DNA of 25,861 nucleotides from CAYMPW01 sp964558505 (lineage in GTDB: Archaea; Thermoplasmatota; Thermoplasmata; Methanomassiliicoccales; Methanomethylophilaceae): positions 1 through 25,861 of the forward strand of contig CAZLEI010000020.1 of the NCBI GenBank assembly GCA_964558505.1, given 5' to 3'. The position numbers and the translations under genes are program-made. Below the pieces are notes generated by a model, which had not been told where the DNA came from, made no database searches, and was given only the letters and a program-made list of their open reading frames with translations. Positions 15,321 to 23,027 of this stretch are shown one piece after another (the first letter of the stretch is position 1; the number at the start of each line of letters is the position of its first letter).

Positions 15321-18300
15321 GTGCCGGCCGATGTCGCGATGAGCGAAGAGATGGCCGCATACTTCAAAGGCCTTCTGGATGAGAATGCCAGATGCTATGA
15401 GATCGCCACCAGGGCCCGCCGTCGCGGGCGCGATCCCGAGATAAAGGTCGAGATCCCCCAGGCCGAAGACCTCGCTTCCCGTGTCGAAGAGCTATTGAGC
15501 GATTATGACGTGAAAGGCGTCGCAGAGGACATACGCAGGCTCACGAAGGAACATGGCAACAGGGAGATAGTCTCCCTGATGATAGCCAAAGAGATCGCGA
15601 ACAAACCCGCCCCGAGCATGGAGATTGCCATCGACAGGGCAGTGAGAGTTGGTCTTGCCGTTCTGACCGAGGGGATCCTCGTCGCCCCCCTGGAGGGCAT
15701 CGCCGCAACCAAGCTCAAGAGGAACGATGATGGGTCCAGCTATGTGGATTTGGTTTTTGCCGGCCCCATCCGTGCTGCCGGCGGCACTGCTCAGGCGATG
15801 AGCGTCCTCATAGCCGATGTCGTCAGGCAGGCATTGAACATCGGCAAGTACATACCGACAGAAGGCGAGATCTCCAGATTCGACGAGGAGATCCCGCTCT
15901 ACAAACAGGCCCAGCACCTTCAGTACGTCCCGACATCCAAAGAGATAGACCTGATAGTCAGGAACTGTCCCGTGTGCATAGACGGGGAAGGGACCGAGGA
16001 TGTGGAGATCTCGGGCTTCAGGGACTTGCCCCGCATGGAGACCAACAAGGTCAGGGGCGGAGCGTGCCTGGTCATTGCCGAAGGATTGTGCCAGAAGGCC
16101 GCAAAGATTGAGAAGCACGTCAAGAAACTGGAACTTGACGGTTGGCATTTCATCACCGAATACCTCGATGCCCATAAGAAAGCGCCTGCGGATGAAGGTG
16201 CTGTCAAGGTGAAGGTCGTAGAGCCCACCGAGAAGTACATCAAAGATATAGTGGCCGGACGTCCGATCTTCGGACATCCCAGCGCGGTCGGGGGATTCAG
16301 GCTCAGGTACGGACGTGCCAGGACATCCGGTCTTGCATCTCTTGCCTTCAATCCCGCGAGCATGTACGCCATGGACGACTTCATGGCCTTGGGCACCCAG
16401 GTCAAAATCGAACGCCCGGGAAAAGCGTGTGTCGTGACGCCCTGCGACCGCATCGATGGGCCGACATTCCTTCTGAAGAACGGCGACCTCGTGTACTGCG
16501 CCACGAAAGATGAGGTCCTGGAGGTTCGCAATTCCATCTCGGAGATTGTCGACAATGGAGAGATATTGGTACCGTACGGTGAGTTCTGCGAGAACAACCA
16601 TATGCTGGTCCCGTGCGGATATCCCATCGAGTGGCACAAACAGGAGCTTTTGGCCAAAGGCCCCCTGCCGGAGAACTGGGAATCCCCCTCGTACGAGGAA
16701 GCAAAATCCATGTCCCGCACCATAGGTGTTCCCCTCCATCCTAATTACAACATGTTCTGGTATGATGTGCCACTTGACCGGCTCAGGATCCTCAGATCGG
16801 CCGTGCTCGCCAATGGCCGCATGGAGGGCGGAAGGCTCCGCCTTCCCAGAGAACCTGTCAGCAAACGCATCCTCGAAGACCTTTGCGCCCTGCACAATGC
16901 CGACGAGGGCAACGTTCTGATATGCGAGAAGCTCAGCCTGCCGCTCATCGAGGGGCTGGGACTCGGTACTGCCGCCGACGGCTCCATCGTTGAAACTGCA
17001 CCTCTGTCCGGTGCCGATTCGCTTTCTGCAGTAAGCGCGGCCATGGGCATAGAGGTCAGGGCAAAGGCCCGCACTCGCATAGGAACCAGGATGGCGAGGC
17101 CTGAAAAGGCCAAAGACCGCAAACTCGCACCTGTCCTTCATGCCGTATTCCCGGTCGGAAAGGATCCGGATGCCCACAAGGAGATATTGCAGGCGATAAC
17201 CGCTTCCAAGAAAGAGGTGAGCGCCACCCGCGGTTCCGGTTCCAGAGAACCTACCATCAGCGTCAACACCGGACAAAGGATCTGCAGGACCTGCAAGGAG
17301 ATCACATTCAGATCGTGGTGCAGGACCTGCGGCAATCACACGTATTACGAGGAAAAGCCCCGTACCATGGGGAACGACAATCTTGTCAAGATCAACCTGG
17401 AAGCAGAGTACAAGGCAGCATTGGAACTGCTCAACGAGAGATCACCGGGCGAGATAAAATGCCTGGATGTCATGATATCGAAGACAAAGGTCCCCGAAGA
17501 CCTGGAGAAGGGGATCCTCAGGGTGAAGAACGATGTCACCACATTCAAGGATGGGACCATACGTTTCGATATGACTGACATCCCCATAACACATTTCAGG
17601 CCAAGGGAGATCGAGCTCAGCATAGAGAAGGCCCACAAGCTCGGATATACCCACGACTGGAACGGCGATCCTTTGACCGATCCGGAGCAGATATGCGAAC
17701 TGAAGGTCCAAGACATCCTGCCCGCCAGGGACTGCGGGGATTTCATGGTGAAGGTCAGCAAGTTCATCGATGATGAGCTCGAGGAATTCTATGAGCTCCC
17801 GCGTTATTACAACATCAACGACCGTACCGAGCTGATTGGCCAACTGGCCATCGGGCTCGCACCCCACACATCAGGTGGAATCCTATGCCGCATCATCGGA
17901 TACACTACAGCCTGCGGATGTCTGGCACATCCCTTCTTCCATGCAGCCAAGAGAAGGAACTGCGACGGTGACGAAGACAGCATAATGCTGATGTTGGACG
18001 GCCTCATCAACTTCTCCAGGGCCTTCCTGTCGAACAGGCGCGGAGGACTCATGGATGCTCCGCTCGTCCTGACGACGAGGCTCGACCCGAACGAGATCGA
18101 TAAAGAAGCGCACAACGTCGACTGCCACCGGGAATATCCACTATTGCTGTACCAGGCTGCGATGGAGATGAGGGACCCCAAGGAGATCGAGAAGGACATG
18201 GACCTTGTGGCAGGCCGCATAGGCACTCCTCTGCAATACGAAGGGTTCGGGTTCACCCATGATACTGCAGATGTCTCCGAGGGCCCCAAGCACTCCGCGT

Positions 18301-18710
18301 ACACAACCCTGGAGAGCATGAGGGACAAGATGGATGCTCAGCTGGCCCTTGGTAAGAAGATACGTGCCGTAGATGAGAAGGATGTTGCCTCCAGGGTCAT
18401 CAACAAGCACCTCATGCCGGACATGATCGGTAACCTCAGGAGCTTCTCTGCACAGACAGTCAGATGCACCAGATGCGGAGAGAAGTACCGCAGGATACCG
18501 CTCAGCGGGAGATGCACCTGCGGCAACGGCCTCACTCTTACCGTGTACGAGGCCAGCGTCAAGAAGTACCTTGCAGTCTCCAAGGAGATGAGCGAGAAAT
18601 ACGGCGTAGACAACTACACCCGCGAAAGGATAGCCATCCTCGAGATGAGCATGGATTCTGTCTTCAACAACGACAAGATCAAGAAGTGCAAACTCAGTGA
18701 TTTCTTCTGA
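15321..18710 (+). CDS. polC: DNA polymerase II (PolD) large subunit DP2
   Basis: This is the catalytic subunit of the euryarchaeal D-family replicative polymerase, which works with the exonuclease subunit DP1 (not in this window). It has about 1129 residues, the size of an intein-free DP2. The active-site motif NCDGDEDS has D882 and D884, the predicted metal-binding aspartates. Zinc-site cysteines appear at 216/219 (CPVC), 655/658 and 667/670 (two CRTC pairs) and 1049/1052 with 1065/1067 (CTRC, CTC). The last eight residues, KCKLSDFF, match the PCNA-binding C-terminal motif. I chose GTG 15321, six bases after an AGGAG site; GTG 15315 and ATG 15339 are alternatives. It is cotranscribed with the GTPase and ends near a hairpin facing rpoD. 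Confidence 0.97.
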   Translation: MPADVAMSEEMAAYFKGLLDENARCYEIATRARRRGRDPEIKVEIPQAEDLASRVEELLSDYDVKGVAEDIRRLTKEHGNREIVSLMIAKEIANKPAPSMEIAIDRAVRVGLAVLTEGILVAPLEGIAATKLKRNDDGSSYVDLVFAGPIRAAGGTAQAMSVLIADVVRQALNIGKYIPTEGEISRFDEEIPLYKQAQHLQYVPTSKEIDLIVRNCPVCIDGEGTEDVEISGFRDLPRMETNKVRGGACLVIAEGLCQKAAKIEKHVKKLELDGWHFITEYLDAHKKAPADEGAVKVKVVEPTEKYIKDIVAGRPIFGHPSAVGGFRLRYGRARTSGLASLAFNPASMYAMDDFMALGTQVKIERPGKACVVTPCDRIDGPTFLLKNGDLVYCATKDEVLEVRNSISEIVDNGEILVPYGEFCENNHMLVPCGYPIEWHKQELLAKGPLPENWESPSYEEAKSMSRTIGVPLHPNYNMFWYDVPLDRLRILRSAVLANGRMEGGRLRLPREPVSKRILEDLCALHNADEGNVLICEKLSLPLIEGLGLGTAADGSIVETAPLSGADSLSAVSAAMGIEVRAKARTRIGTRMARPEKAKDRKLAPVLHAVFPVGKDPDAHKEILQAITASKKEVSATRGSGSREPTISVNTGQRICRTCKEITFRSWCRTCGNHTYYEEKPRTMGNDNLVKINLEAEYKAALELLNERSPGEIKCLDVMISKTKVPEDLEKGILRVKNDVTTFKDGTIRFDMTDIPITHFRPREIELSIEKAHKLGYTHDWNGDPLTDPEQICELKVQDILPARDCGDFMVKVSKFIDDELEEFYELPRYYNINDRTELIGQLAIGLAPHTSGGILCRIIGYTTACGCLAHPFFHAAKRRNCDGDEDSIMLMLDGLINFSRAFLSNRRGGLMDAPLVLTTRLDPNEIDKEAHNVDCHREYPLLLYQAAMEMRDPKEIEKDMDLVAGRIGTPLQYEGFGFTHDTADVSEGPKHSAYTTLESMRDKMDAQLALGKKIRAVDEKDVASRVINKHLMPDMIGNLRSFSAQTVRCTRCGEKYRRIPLSGRCTCGNGLTLTVYEASVKKYLAVSKEMSEKYGVDNYTRERIAILEMSMDSVFNNDKIKKCKLSDFF

Positions 18711-18766
18711 TGCCCATCGGCGTCTGATGACTGCACCGTGCACAGGATCCGTTGATAAATGAAAAT

Positions 18767-18789
18767 GGACAGGGGCATTGCCCCTGTCC
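18767..18789. terminator. Hairpin between convergent polC and rpoD
   Basis: GGACAGGGGCA and TGCCCCTGTCC form a perfect 11-bp inverted repeat around a single central base (the real loop would be 3-5 bases). It lies 56 bases after polC and 23 bases beyond rpoD. A TGGTTTTGTT run follows on the plus strand, and ATTTTCAT on the minus strand, so it may terminate both converging operons. Confidence 0.65.
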
Positions 18790-18812
18790 TGAATGGTTTT
18801 GTTAACCGTGTT

Positions 18813-19646
18813 TCAGAGCGCTTCGATCTGCTTTCCGAACCCGTCCGCATCAGCGGCGAGGATCTCGAGGGCCTTCTTCAGGCAATTCTCGGCCGTGAGC
18901 GATCCGTCGGTCTCGAACTTGAAGAAGAAATTCTTATCGTCCGATGTAACGGTCACAGGGCTGTCCTCGACTTCTTCCATGCATGACATGCACAGAGAGC
19001 AATCCAGGGGGCGTTTAGCGACCAGTTTGCCGCCTTCCATCTCGAAGACCTTTTTGGGACATGCCTTGACGCATTTCTGCGCTGCGGGAGTGTCCGCTTT
19101 GCGGCCATCGATCTGGATGATCGGCATGTACTTGTAGCCGACTCCGCTGGCGACCTGCCATTTCACGTGCTTCTTGGCCGTTCCCATCACCGCTATGGCG
19201 TATATGAGGACTGCCTGTCCGCCCGTGAGCTCCACTATGGGTATGGCCTCGTCCTTCACCTTGAGCTCCTGGTTGCCCAGGGGCATGAGGTCTCCGGAAT
19301 AGACCGTGCAGGGGCCGTATTTGTTCAGGCTGTACATGATCGTACAGCTGGGGCATCCCTCTCCGCCGCAGACGCACTGGTCCTGCGGTACGAAGAGCTC
19401 GTAGTCTGTGGGCACAGGGACCATTCCCAGCCTGTGGGCGATGATCTCGTCGAACAAGGGCGTGATGCTCTCGTACTCTTTGTCATCCACCATGATGGGA
19501 CCGAGGTGGAACTCCACCCTGTCGATGGCCATCTTGGGGATGTCGGACAGCATTGTCCTTCTGAGAGCATTTGCCATGGCGGGGGACGAGTTCTTGAGTA
19601 TGAACTTGCAGTTCCTCTCCGCCATTTCGATTATCTCGATGTCCAT
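18813..19646 (-). CDS. rpoD: DNA-directed RNA polymerase subunit D
   Basis: The archaeal counterpart of eukaryotic Rpb3 and part of bacterial alpha, which pairs with subunit L to start RNA polymerase assembly. It has 277 residues. The N-terminal dimerisation domain contains the conserved NALRRTMLSDIPKMAIDRVEF segment (26-46), and a cysteine-rich loop CVCGGEGCPSC is at 91-101. A ferredoxin-like insert carries C196 and C216/C219/C222 (CSLCMSC), enough for one [4Fe-4S] cluster. The first two cysteines expected of a second cluster are missing (T186, A189), leaving C192 as an orphan. A strong GAGGAGGT ribosome site precedes the ATG. It is the last gene of the S13-S4-S11-rpoD unit and ends at a hairpin. 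Confidence 0.97.
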   Translation of the reverse strand: MDIEIIEMAERNCKFILKNSSPAMANALRRTMLSDIPKMAIDRVEFHLGPIMVDDKEYESITPLFDEIIAHRLGMVPVPTDYELFVPQDQCVCGGEGCPSCTIMYSLNKYGPCTVYSGDLMPLGNQELKVKDEAIPIVELTGGQAVLIYAIAVMGTAKKHVKWQVASGVGYKYMPIIQIDGRKADTPAAQKCVKACPKKVFEMEGGKLVAKRPLDCSLCMSCMEEVEDSPVTVTSDDKNFFFKFETDGSLTAENCLKKALEILAADADGFGKQIEAL

Positions 19647-19658
19647 GGTCAGACCTCC

Positions 19659-20048
19659 TCAGACCCTGCGTCCTCTGCGTCCGCCCTTCTTCTTGGTCCC
19701 GTCGTGCGGGATTGGGGTCACGTCTTCGATGCGGCCGATCCTGAGGCCTGCCCTTGCAAGTGCACGGATTGCTGCCTGTGCACCGGGTCCGGGGGATGTC
19801 GATTTGTTTCCTCCGGGAGCGCGGACTTTGACGTGGATGCCTATGATGTCCTTCTCTCTTGCCGCCTCGGCGATCTTCTCTGCTGCACGCTGTGCCGCAT
19901 ATGGCGAAGACTCGTCCTTGGCCTGCTTGACGACCATTCCGCCGGTGACCTTCGAGAGTGTCTCGGCACCGGTGATGTCGGTAAGGGTGATCATAATGTT
20001 GTTGTAACTCGCGTAGATGTTCGCGATTCCCCACTTAGGTTCTGCCAT
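19659..20048 (-). CDS. rps11: 30S ribosomal protein S11 (uS11)
   Basis: A 129-residue small-subunit platform protein that contacts 16S rRNA near the mRNA exit. Conserved features are KWGIANIYASYNNIMITLTDITG at the N-terminus, SPYAAQRAAE in the middle, VKVRAPGGNKSTSPGPGAQAAIRA, and the basic GTKKKGGRRGRRV tail. I chose ATG 20048, whose A is also the last base of the S4 stop (TGATG); a GTG at 20051 would add one residue. It lies 12 bases before rpoD in the conserved archaeal order. Confidence 0.97.
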   Translation of the reverse strand: MAEPKWGIANIYASYNNIMITLTDITGAETLSKVTGGMVVKQAKDESSPYAAQRAAEKIAEAAREKDIIGIHVKVRAPGGNKSTSPGPGAQAAIRALARAGLRIGRIEDVTPIPHDGTKKKGGRRGRRV

Positions 20049-20695
20049 CACTGCTCACCGTCCTCTGCTGTTATGCCTGCTTCCTCGGCATCCGCTTTCG
20101 CGGCTGCGGCGGCTGCGGCGTCGGCTTTGGCTTCTGCCTCTGCCCTCACGGCCGCATTGGCTGCGGCCTGCTCTGCGGATATCCTCATCGGGTGCATCTC
20201 ATCCATGAAGGGCGATGCGGGGTTGTACTCGATCGAGTCCTCTTCCGCCCTGGTGACGATGTAGCCGGGAACGGTCACCCTGTGGCCGTTCATGAAGACG
20301 TGTCCGTGAACGATCATCTGCCTTGCCTGGCCGATGGTGTTGGCGAGGCCTTTCTCGAAGACGAGGGTCTGAAGCCTGCGTCCGAGGATCGCCTCTTCGG
20401 TAAGGGACAGGATGTCGTTCAGGGTCCCGTCCGAGTTGAGCACGCCGATGCGGGCGCACTTGTTGAGGAGTGCTTTTGCCTCTTTGTCGGCCTGAGCGTC
20501 TCCGCTCCTGATGCGAGCCTGAAGCTCCCTGGACTGCTTCCTGAAGTTCCTCAGGATGGTCTGGGCCTTCCAAAGCTCGGTCTTGTTCTTAAGTCCGTAC
20601 TGTCCGACGACGATGGCCTCTGCCTTGATCCTCTCGCCCTGCCAAGGGTGGGAAGGTGTGTCGTATGACCTGCGTGAAAATTTAGGATCTCCCAT
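20048..20695 (-). CDS. rps4: 30S ribosomal protein S4 (uS4) with Ala/Glu-rich tail
   Basis: A primary 16S rRNA-binding protein of the 30S body, 215 residues. The N-terminal MGDPKFSRRSYDTPSHPWQGER block and the S4 RNA-binding domain (RRLQTLVFEKGLANTIGQARQMIVHGHVFMNGHRVTVPGY, about 105-145) are clear. The last 45 or so residues form a low-complexity extension rich in Ala, Glu, Asp and Lys (for example AKADAAAAAAAKADAEEAG), beyond the folded S4 core and likely disordered. It is ten bases after rps13 and shares a base with the rps11 start codon. Confidence 0.97.
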   Translation of the reverse strand: MGDPKFSRRSYDTPSHPWQGERIKAEAIVVGQYGLKNKTELWKAQTILRNFRKQSRELQARIRSGDAQADKEAKALLNKCARIGVLNSDGTLNDILSLTEEAILGRRLQTLVFEKGLANTIGQARQMIVHGHVFMNGHRVTVPGYIVTRAEEDSIEYNPASPFMDEMHPMRISAEQAAANAAVRAEAEAKADAAAAAAAKADAEEAGITAEDGEQ

Positions 20696-20705
20696 TTAAA
20701 TCGCC

Positions 20706-21182
20706 TCAAGATTTCCTCTGGACACCCATGGTGAGTCCTTTCCTTCCGTTCGAACGGGTCCTCTGGCCCCTGACCTTGTGGTGGGTCTCGTGCCTTATGC
20801 CGCGGTAGCAGCGGATCATCTTCATCCTGTTGATGTCATCCTTCTGGGTGAGCTCCAGGTCGTTTCCGAGGAGGTGCATGTCTGCACCGGTCTCGTAATC
20901 CATCTGCCTGTTGACGACCCAGTTGGGGACGTACTCGACGTATGTGATGATGAGCTGCTCGATCTCTTTGACTTTCTCGTCGCTGAGTGATCCGATCTTG
21001 ATGCTGGGGTCGACATTCGCCTTTTTGACGATGATCTGCGATGCCCTCTTGCCTATGCCCTTGATGCTCTGAAGGCCGATTGCTGTCCTCTTCTGACCGT
21101 CGATATCACTGTTGGCGATACGGACGATGAAGTTGAAGTTCTCGTCTACTTCGGGCTGGGCTTCTTTCTTTGCCTTTGCCAT
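20706..21182 (-). CDS. rps13: 30S ribosomal protein S13 (uS13)
   Basis: A 30S head protein that bridges to the large subunit, 158 residues. Recognisable parts are FIVRIANSDIDGQKRTAIGLQSIKGIGKRAS (helix-turn-helix-like rRNA contact), then the IRCYRGIRHETHHKVRGQRTRSNGRKG segment typical of uS13 near the basic C-terminus. The ATG at 21182 has a GGAGGA site upstream; an in-frame extension to 21212 lacks support. It is the first gene of the S13-S4-S11-RpoD operon, with a long leader and a TATA-like element near 21346. Confidence 0.97.
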   Translation of the reverse strand: MAKAKKEAQPEVDENFNFIVRIANSDIDGQKRTAIGLQSIKGIGKRASQIIVKKANVDPSIKIGSLSDEKVKEIEQLIITYVEYVPNWVVNRQMDYETGADMHLLGNDLELTQKDDINRMKMIRCYRGIRHETHHKVRGQRTRSNGRKGLTMGVQRKS

Positions 21183-21278
21183 GATAGTTCCTCCGTAAAT
21201 GTTCCCGTCCACTTAAGGCGAGAAGTACCCATGCGCACTGGACAGGACCTGAACGGCACCGGCCTGCGCACTCATTGT

Positions 21279-21305
21279 TCGAGGGGGACGGTAGATCCCC
21301 GTCGG
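21279..21305 (-). promoter_or_regulatory. Possible hairpin in the rps13 operon leader
   Basis: The stretch around GGGGGACGGTAGATCCCCGTC allows two overlapping hairpins: GACGG with CCGTC, or GGGGA with TCCCC. They are mutually exclusive. In the leader of a ribosomal-protein operon such a structure could be regulatory, but short stems like these also arise by chance. Confidence 0.25.
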
Positions 21306-21341
21306 GTCATGAGTTTACGTAAAACCGCGGATGCGCTGATT

Positions 21342-21350
21342 ACTTAAAAG
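21342..21350 (-). promoter_or_regulatory. TATA-like element of the rps13 operon
   Basis: The minus strand reads CTTTTAAGT here, the best TATA match between the tRNA gene and rps13. A start about 25 bases downstream would give a leader of roughly 140 bases, unusually long among the mostly leaderless genes of this window. Confidence 0.4.
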
Positions 21351-21376
21351 CCTTATGTAGCGCGCAATAATATGAG

Positions 21377-21464
21377 TGGTGCCGGAGACCGGATTTGAAC
21401 CGGTGAACCACTAAAGGAATGGATCTTGAGTCCATCGCCGTTGACCAGGCTTGGCAACTCCGGC
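21377..21464 (-). tRNA. tRNA-Leu (anticodon CAA)
   Basis: Read on the minus strand, the acceptor stem GCCGGAG pairs with CTCCGGC, followed by discriminator A and an encoded CCA. The anticodon stem-loop ATGGA-CTCAAGA-TCCAT gives anticodon CAA, reading TTG. A long variable arm (about 14 bases, TCCTTTAGTGGTTC) marks a class II tRNA, as expected for leucine. The T arm is ACCGG-TTCAAAT-CCGGT. No intron is present. A TATA-like CTTTAAAC lies about 30 bases upstream (21493-21500). Confidence 0.96.
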
Positions 21465-21472
21465 ATTTACGA

Positions 21473-21489
21473 GTCCGGATAAGCCGGAC
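21473..21489. terminator. Hairpin between map and tRNA-Leu
   Basis: GTCCGG-ATAAG-CCGGAC is a perfect 6-bp stem with a five-base loop, placed 13 bases after the map stop and nine bases before the tRNA. It may end the map transcript or mark a tRNA processing site. Confidence 0.4.
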
Positions 21490-21492
21490 CCG

Positions 21493-21500
21493 TTTAAAGA
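21493..21500 (-). promoter_or_regulatory. TATA-like element of tRNA-Leu
   Basis: The minus strand reads CTTTAAAC, centred about 32 bases upstream of the tRNA 5' end, immediately behind the map stop codon. It suggests the tRNA can be transcribed independently of map. Confidence 0.4.
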
Positions 21501-21501
21501 T

Positions 21502-22392
21502 TTATGGAAGGGTCGTCACTTCCGCTTTGGGTCCTGCGATATAGAATGTGTACTCATGTTGGGACACGATACCGCCTTTGACTTCTACGAGCTGAGAGTA
21601 GCTGGACAGGATCCCATGGCGCACCAGATTCCTCACATGCTTCTCGGCATCGGGGAAATCACAACTCCTGGCACAGAATGGGAACGTACGGAACTCCTCT
21701 TTGACGTACTCGAAGAACTCGGCAGCCTTGGGATCTGCGATAGGACGCTCCCTGAGGATGCGAACGATGTTGCCCGGCTTCCCGTCCTTGATCTTGCCTG
21801 CGCCGTTCGTAGCGAAAGGCTCCACGGCGATGACCATCCCTGCCTTGAGCTTGAATGTGTTGCCATCGTCGTAATTCGGGACGGATAATCCCGCATGCAA
21901 GTTATACGGCTCTATCTGATGCCCGGACAAGTTGACTATCGGCTGGAACCCTGCTGATTTTATCGTCATCTCCACGGCATTGCCGATCTCGTTGAGCGGA
22001 CATCCGTCGCCGATGAACTCGGCAACAGTATCCCTGGCAGTCTTGGAGATCTTGACGAGATCCGTGTACCTTTTCGTACCGACTTCGACCGTGCCCGCCG
22101 TGTCTCCGACATACCCGTCGATGTGGGCGCCGCAGTCGACCTTGACGACATCGCCTATCTCGAACACTTTCTTGTCATCGACGCAAGGCGTGTAGTGCGC
22201 CGCGACCTCATTCACGCTGATGTTGCAGGGGAATGCGAGACCGCATCCGTGATTGCGGATGTATCCTTCGACTTCCTGTGCGACATCGTACAACCTGGCA
22301 CCGGCCTTGACGAGGCTCATTCCGAGCTCGCGGGCCTCTCCGGAGACCCTGCCTGCCTTACGCAGCTTTTCAAGCTGCTCGTCTGTCAACAT
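21502..22392 (-). CDS. map: Methionine aminopeptidase, type II
   Basis: This enzyme removes the initiator methionine from new proteins. Its 296 residues are normal for the archaeal type II enzyme. The five predicted metal ligands are present: D86 and D97 (VKVDCGAHIDGYVGDTAG), H158 (NLSGHQIEPY), E191 (VIAVEPFAT) and E280 (SQHEYTFYI). The type II insert sits between the H158 and E280 regions. The ATG at 22392 overlaps the end of sua5 by seven bases; an upstream extension of the frame only shadows sua5. It is the last protein gene of an operon with the MBL hydrolase and sua5 and is followed by tRNA-Leu. Confidence 0.96.
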   Translation of the reverse strand: MLTDEQLEKLRKAGRVSGEARELGMSLVKAGARLYDVAQEVEGYIRNHGCGLAFPCNISVNEVAAHYTPCVDDKKVFEIGDVVKVDCGAHIDGYVGDTAGTVEVGTKRYTDLVKISKTARDTVAEFIGDGCPLNEIGNAVEMTIKSAGFQPIVNLSGHQIEPYNLHAGLSVPNYDDGNTFKLKAGMVIAVEPFATNGAGKIKDGKPGNIVRILRERPIADPKAAEFFEYVKEEFRTFPFCARSCDFPDAEKHVRNLVRHGILSSYSQLVEVKGGIVSQHEYTFYIAGPKAEVTTLP

Positions 22393-23027
22393 TTTATTAC
22401 TTCCTCTATCTGCTCCTTTGATATGGCGCCTTGGCGGATGATCTCCACCTGGCCATCCATGAGCCAGACGATAGTGGATGGCTGTCCCAGTGTGCACTTG
22501 CCACAATCTATGTAAGCTTTGACGGCTGCTCCGAAATCCTCGATCGCCGGATTGATCTCCACCGAATCGGGATGGGAATGGATGTTGGCCGACGTAGCGA
22601 CTATCGGCCCCGTGCGCTTGATGAGCTCCAGTGCAACAGGGTGGTCAGGGATGCGCATGCCGACCTTCTGAGATGATGCTGTGACGATATCGGGGACGTC
22701 GGGATTCTTCTTGATTATGATAGTGAGCGGACCGGGGAGGAACGCCTTGACGAGCTTGTCCGCGTTCTCATCCAATACGGCTATGGATTCCATCATCTTC
22801 TTGTCGCTGACAGCGACGGAAAGCGCCATGTCGAACGGACGCTTCTTCACCATGTACAGGTTCTTCACGGCGGCCTGATTGAATATATCAGCACCGATGC
22901 CGTAGACCGTCTCCGTGGGGTATACCACGAGGTTCCCGGCAGCAATCTCCTCAGCACCATGTGCTACTGCTTCCTGGCACTGTCCGTCAAAGAATCCGTT
23001 CCTACACTCACACTTCAGTATCTTCAT
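22386..23027 (-). CDS. Threonylcarbamoyl-AMP synthase (Sua5/YrdC/YciO family)
   Basis: A 213-residue YrdC-domain protein that makes threonylcarbamoyl-AMP from threonine, bicarbonate and ATP, the first step of the t6A modification of ANN-decoding tRNAs. The motifs NLVVYPTETVYGIGAD (32-47), the KKRP nucleotide/threonine-site loop near residue 61, FLPGPLTIIIKK, VGMRIPDHP and GPIVATSANIHSH are all present. It is the short form without the extra C-terminal Sua5 domain. The ATG overlaps the upstream MBL gene by four bases (ATGA) and has a strong GGGAGGG ribosome site. The N-terminal 15 residues carry two cysteines (CECRNGFFDGQC) not typical of the core family. Confidence 0.92.
   Translation of the reverse strand: MKILKCECRNGFFDGQCQEAVAHGAEEIAAGNLVVYPTETVYGIGADIFNQAAVKNLYMVKKRPFDMALSVAVSDKKMMESIAVLDENADKLVKAFLPGPLTIIIKKNPDVPDIVTASSQKVGMRIPDHPVALELIKRTGPIVATSANIHSHPDSVEINPAIEDFGAAVKAYIDCGKCTLGQPSTIVWLMDGQVEIIRQGAISKEQIEEVIKC

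Noticed and set aside
15492..17339. Minus-strand open frame of 615 codons opposite polC
   Set aside because: The opposite strand encodes DP2 with intact catalytic and zinc motifs; this frame is an antisense shadow.
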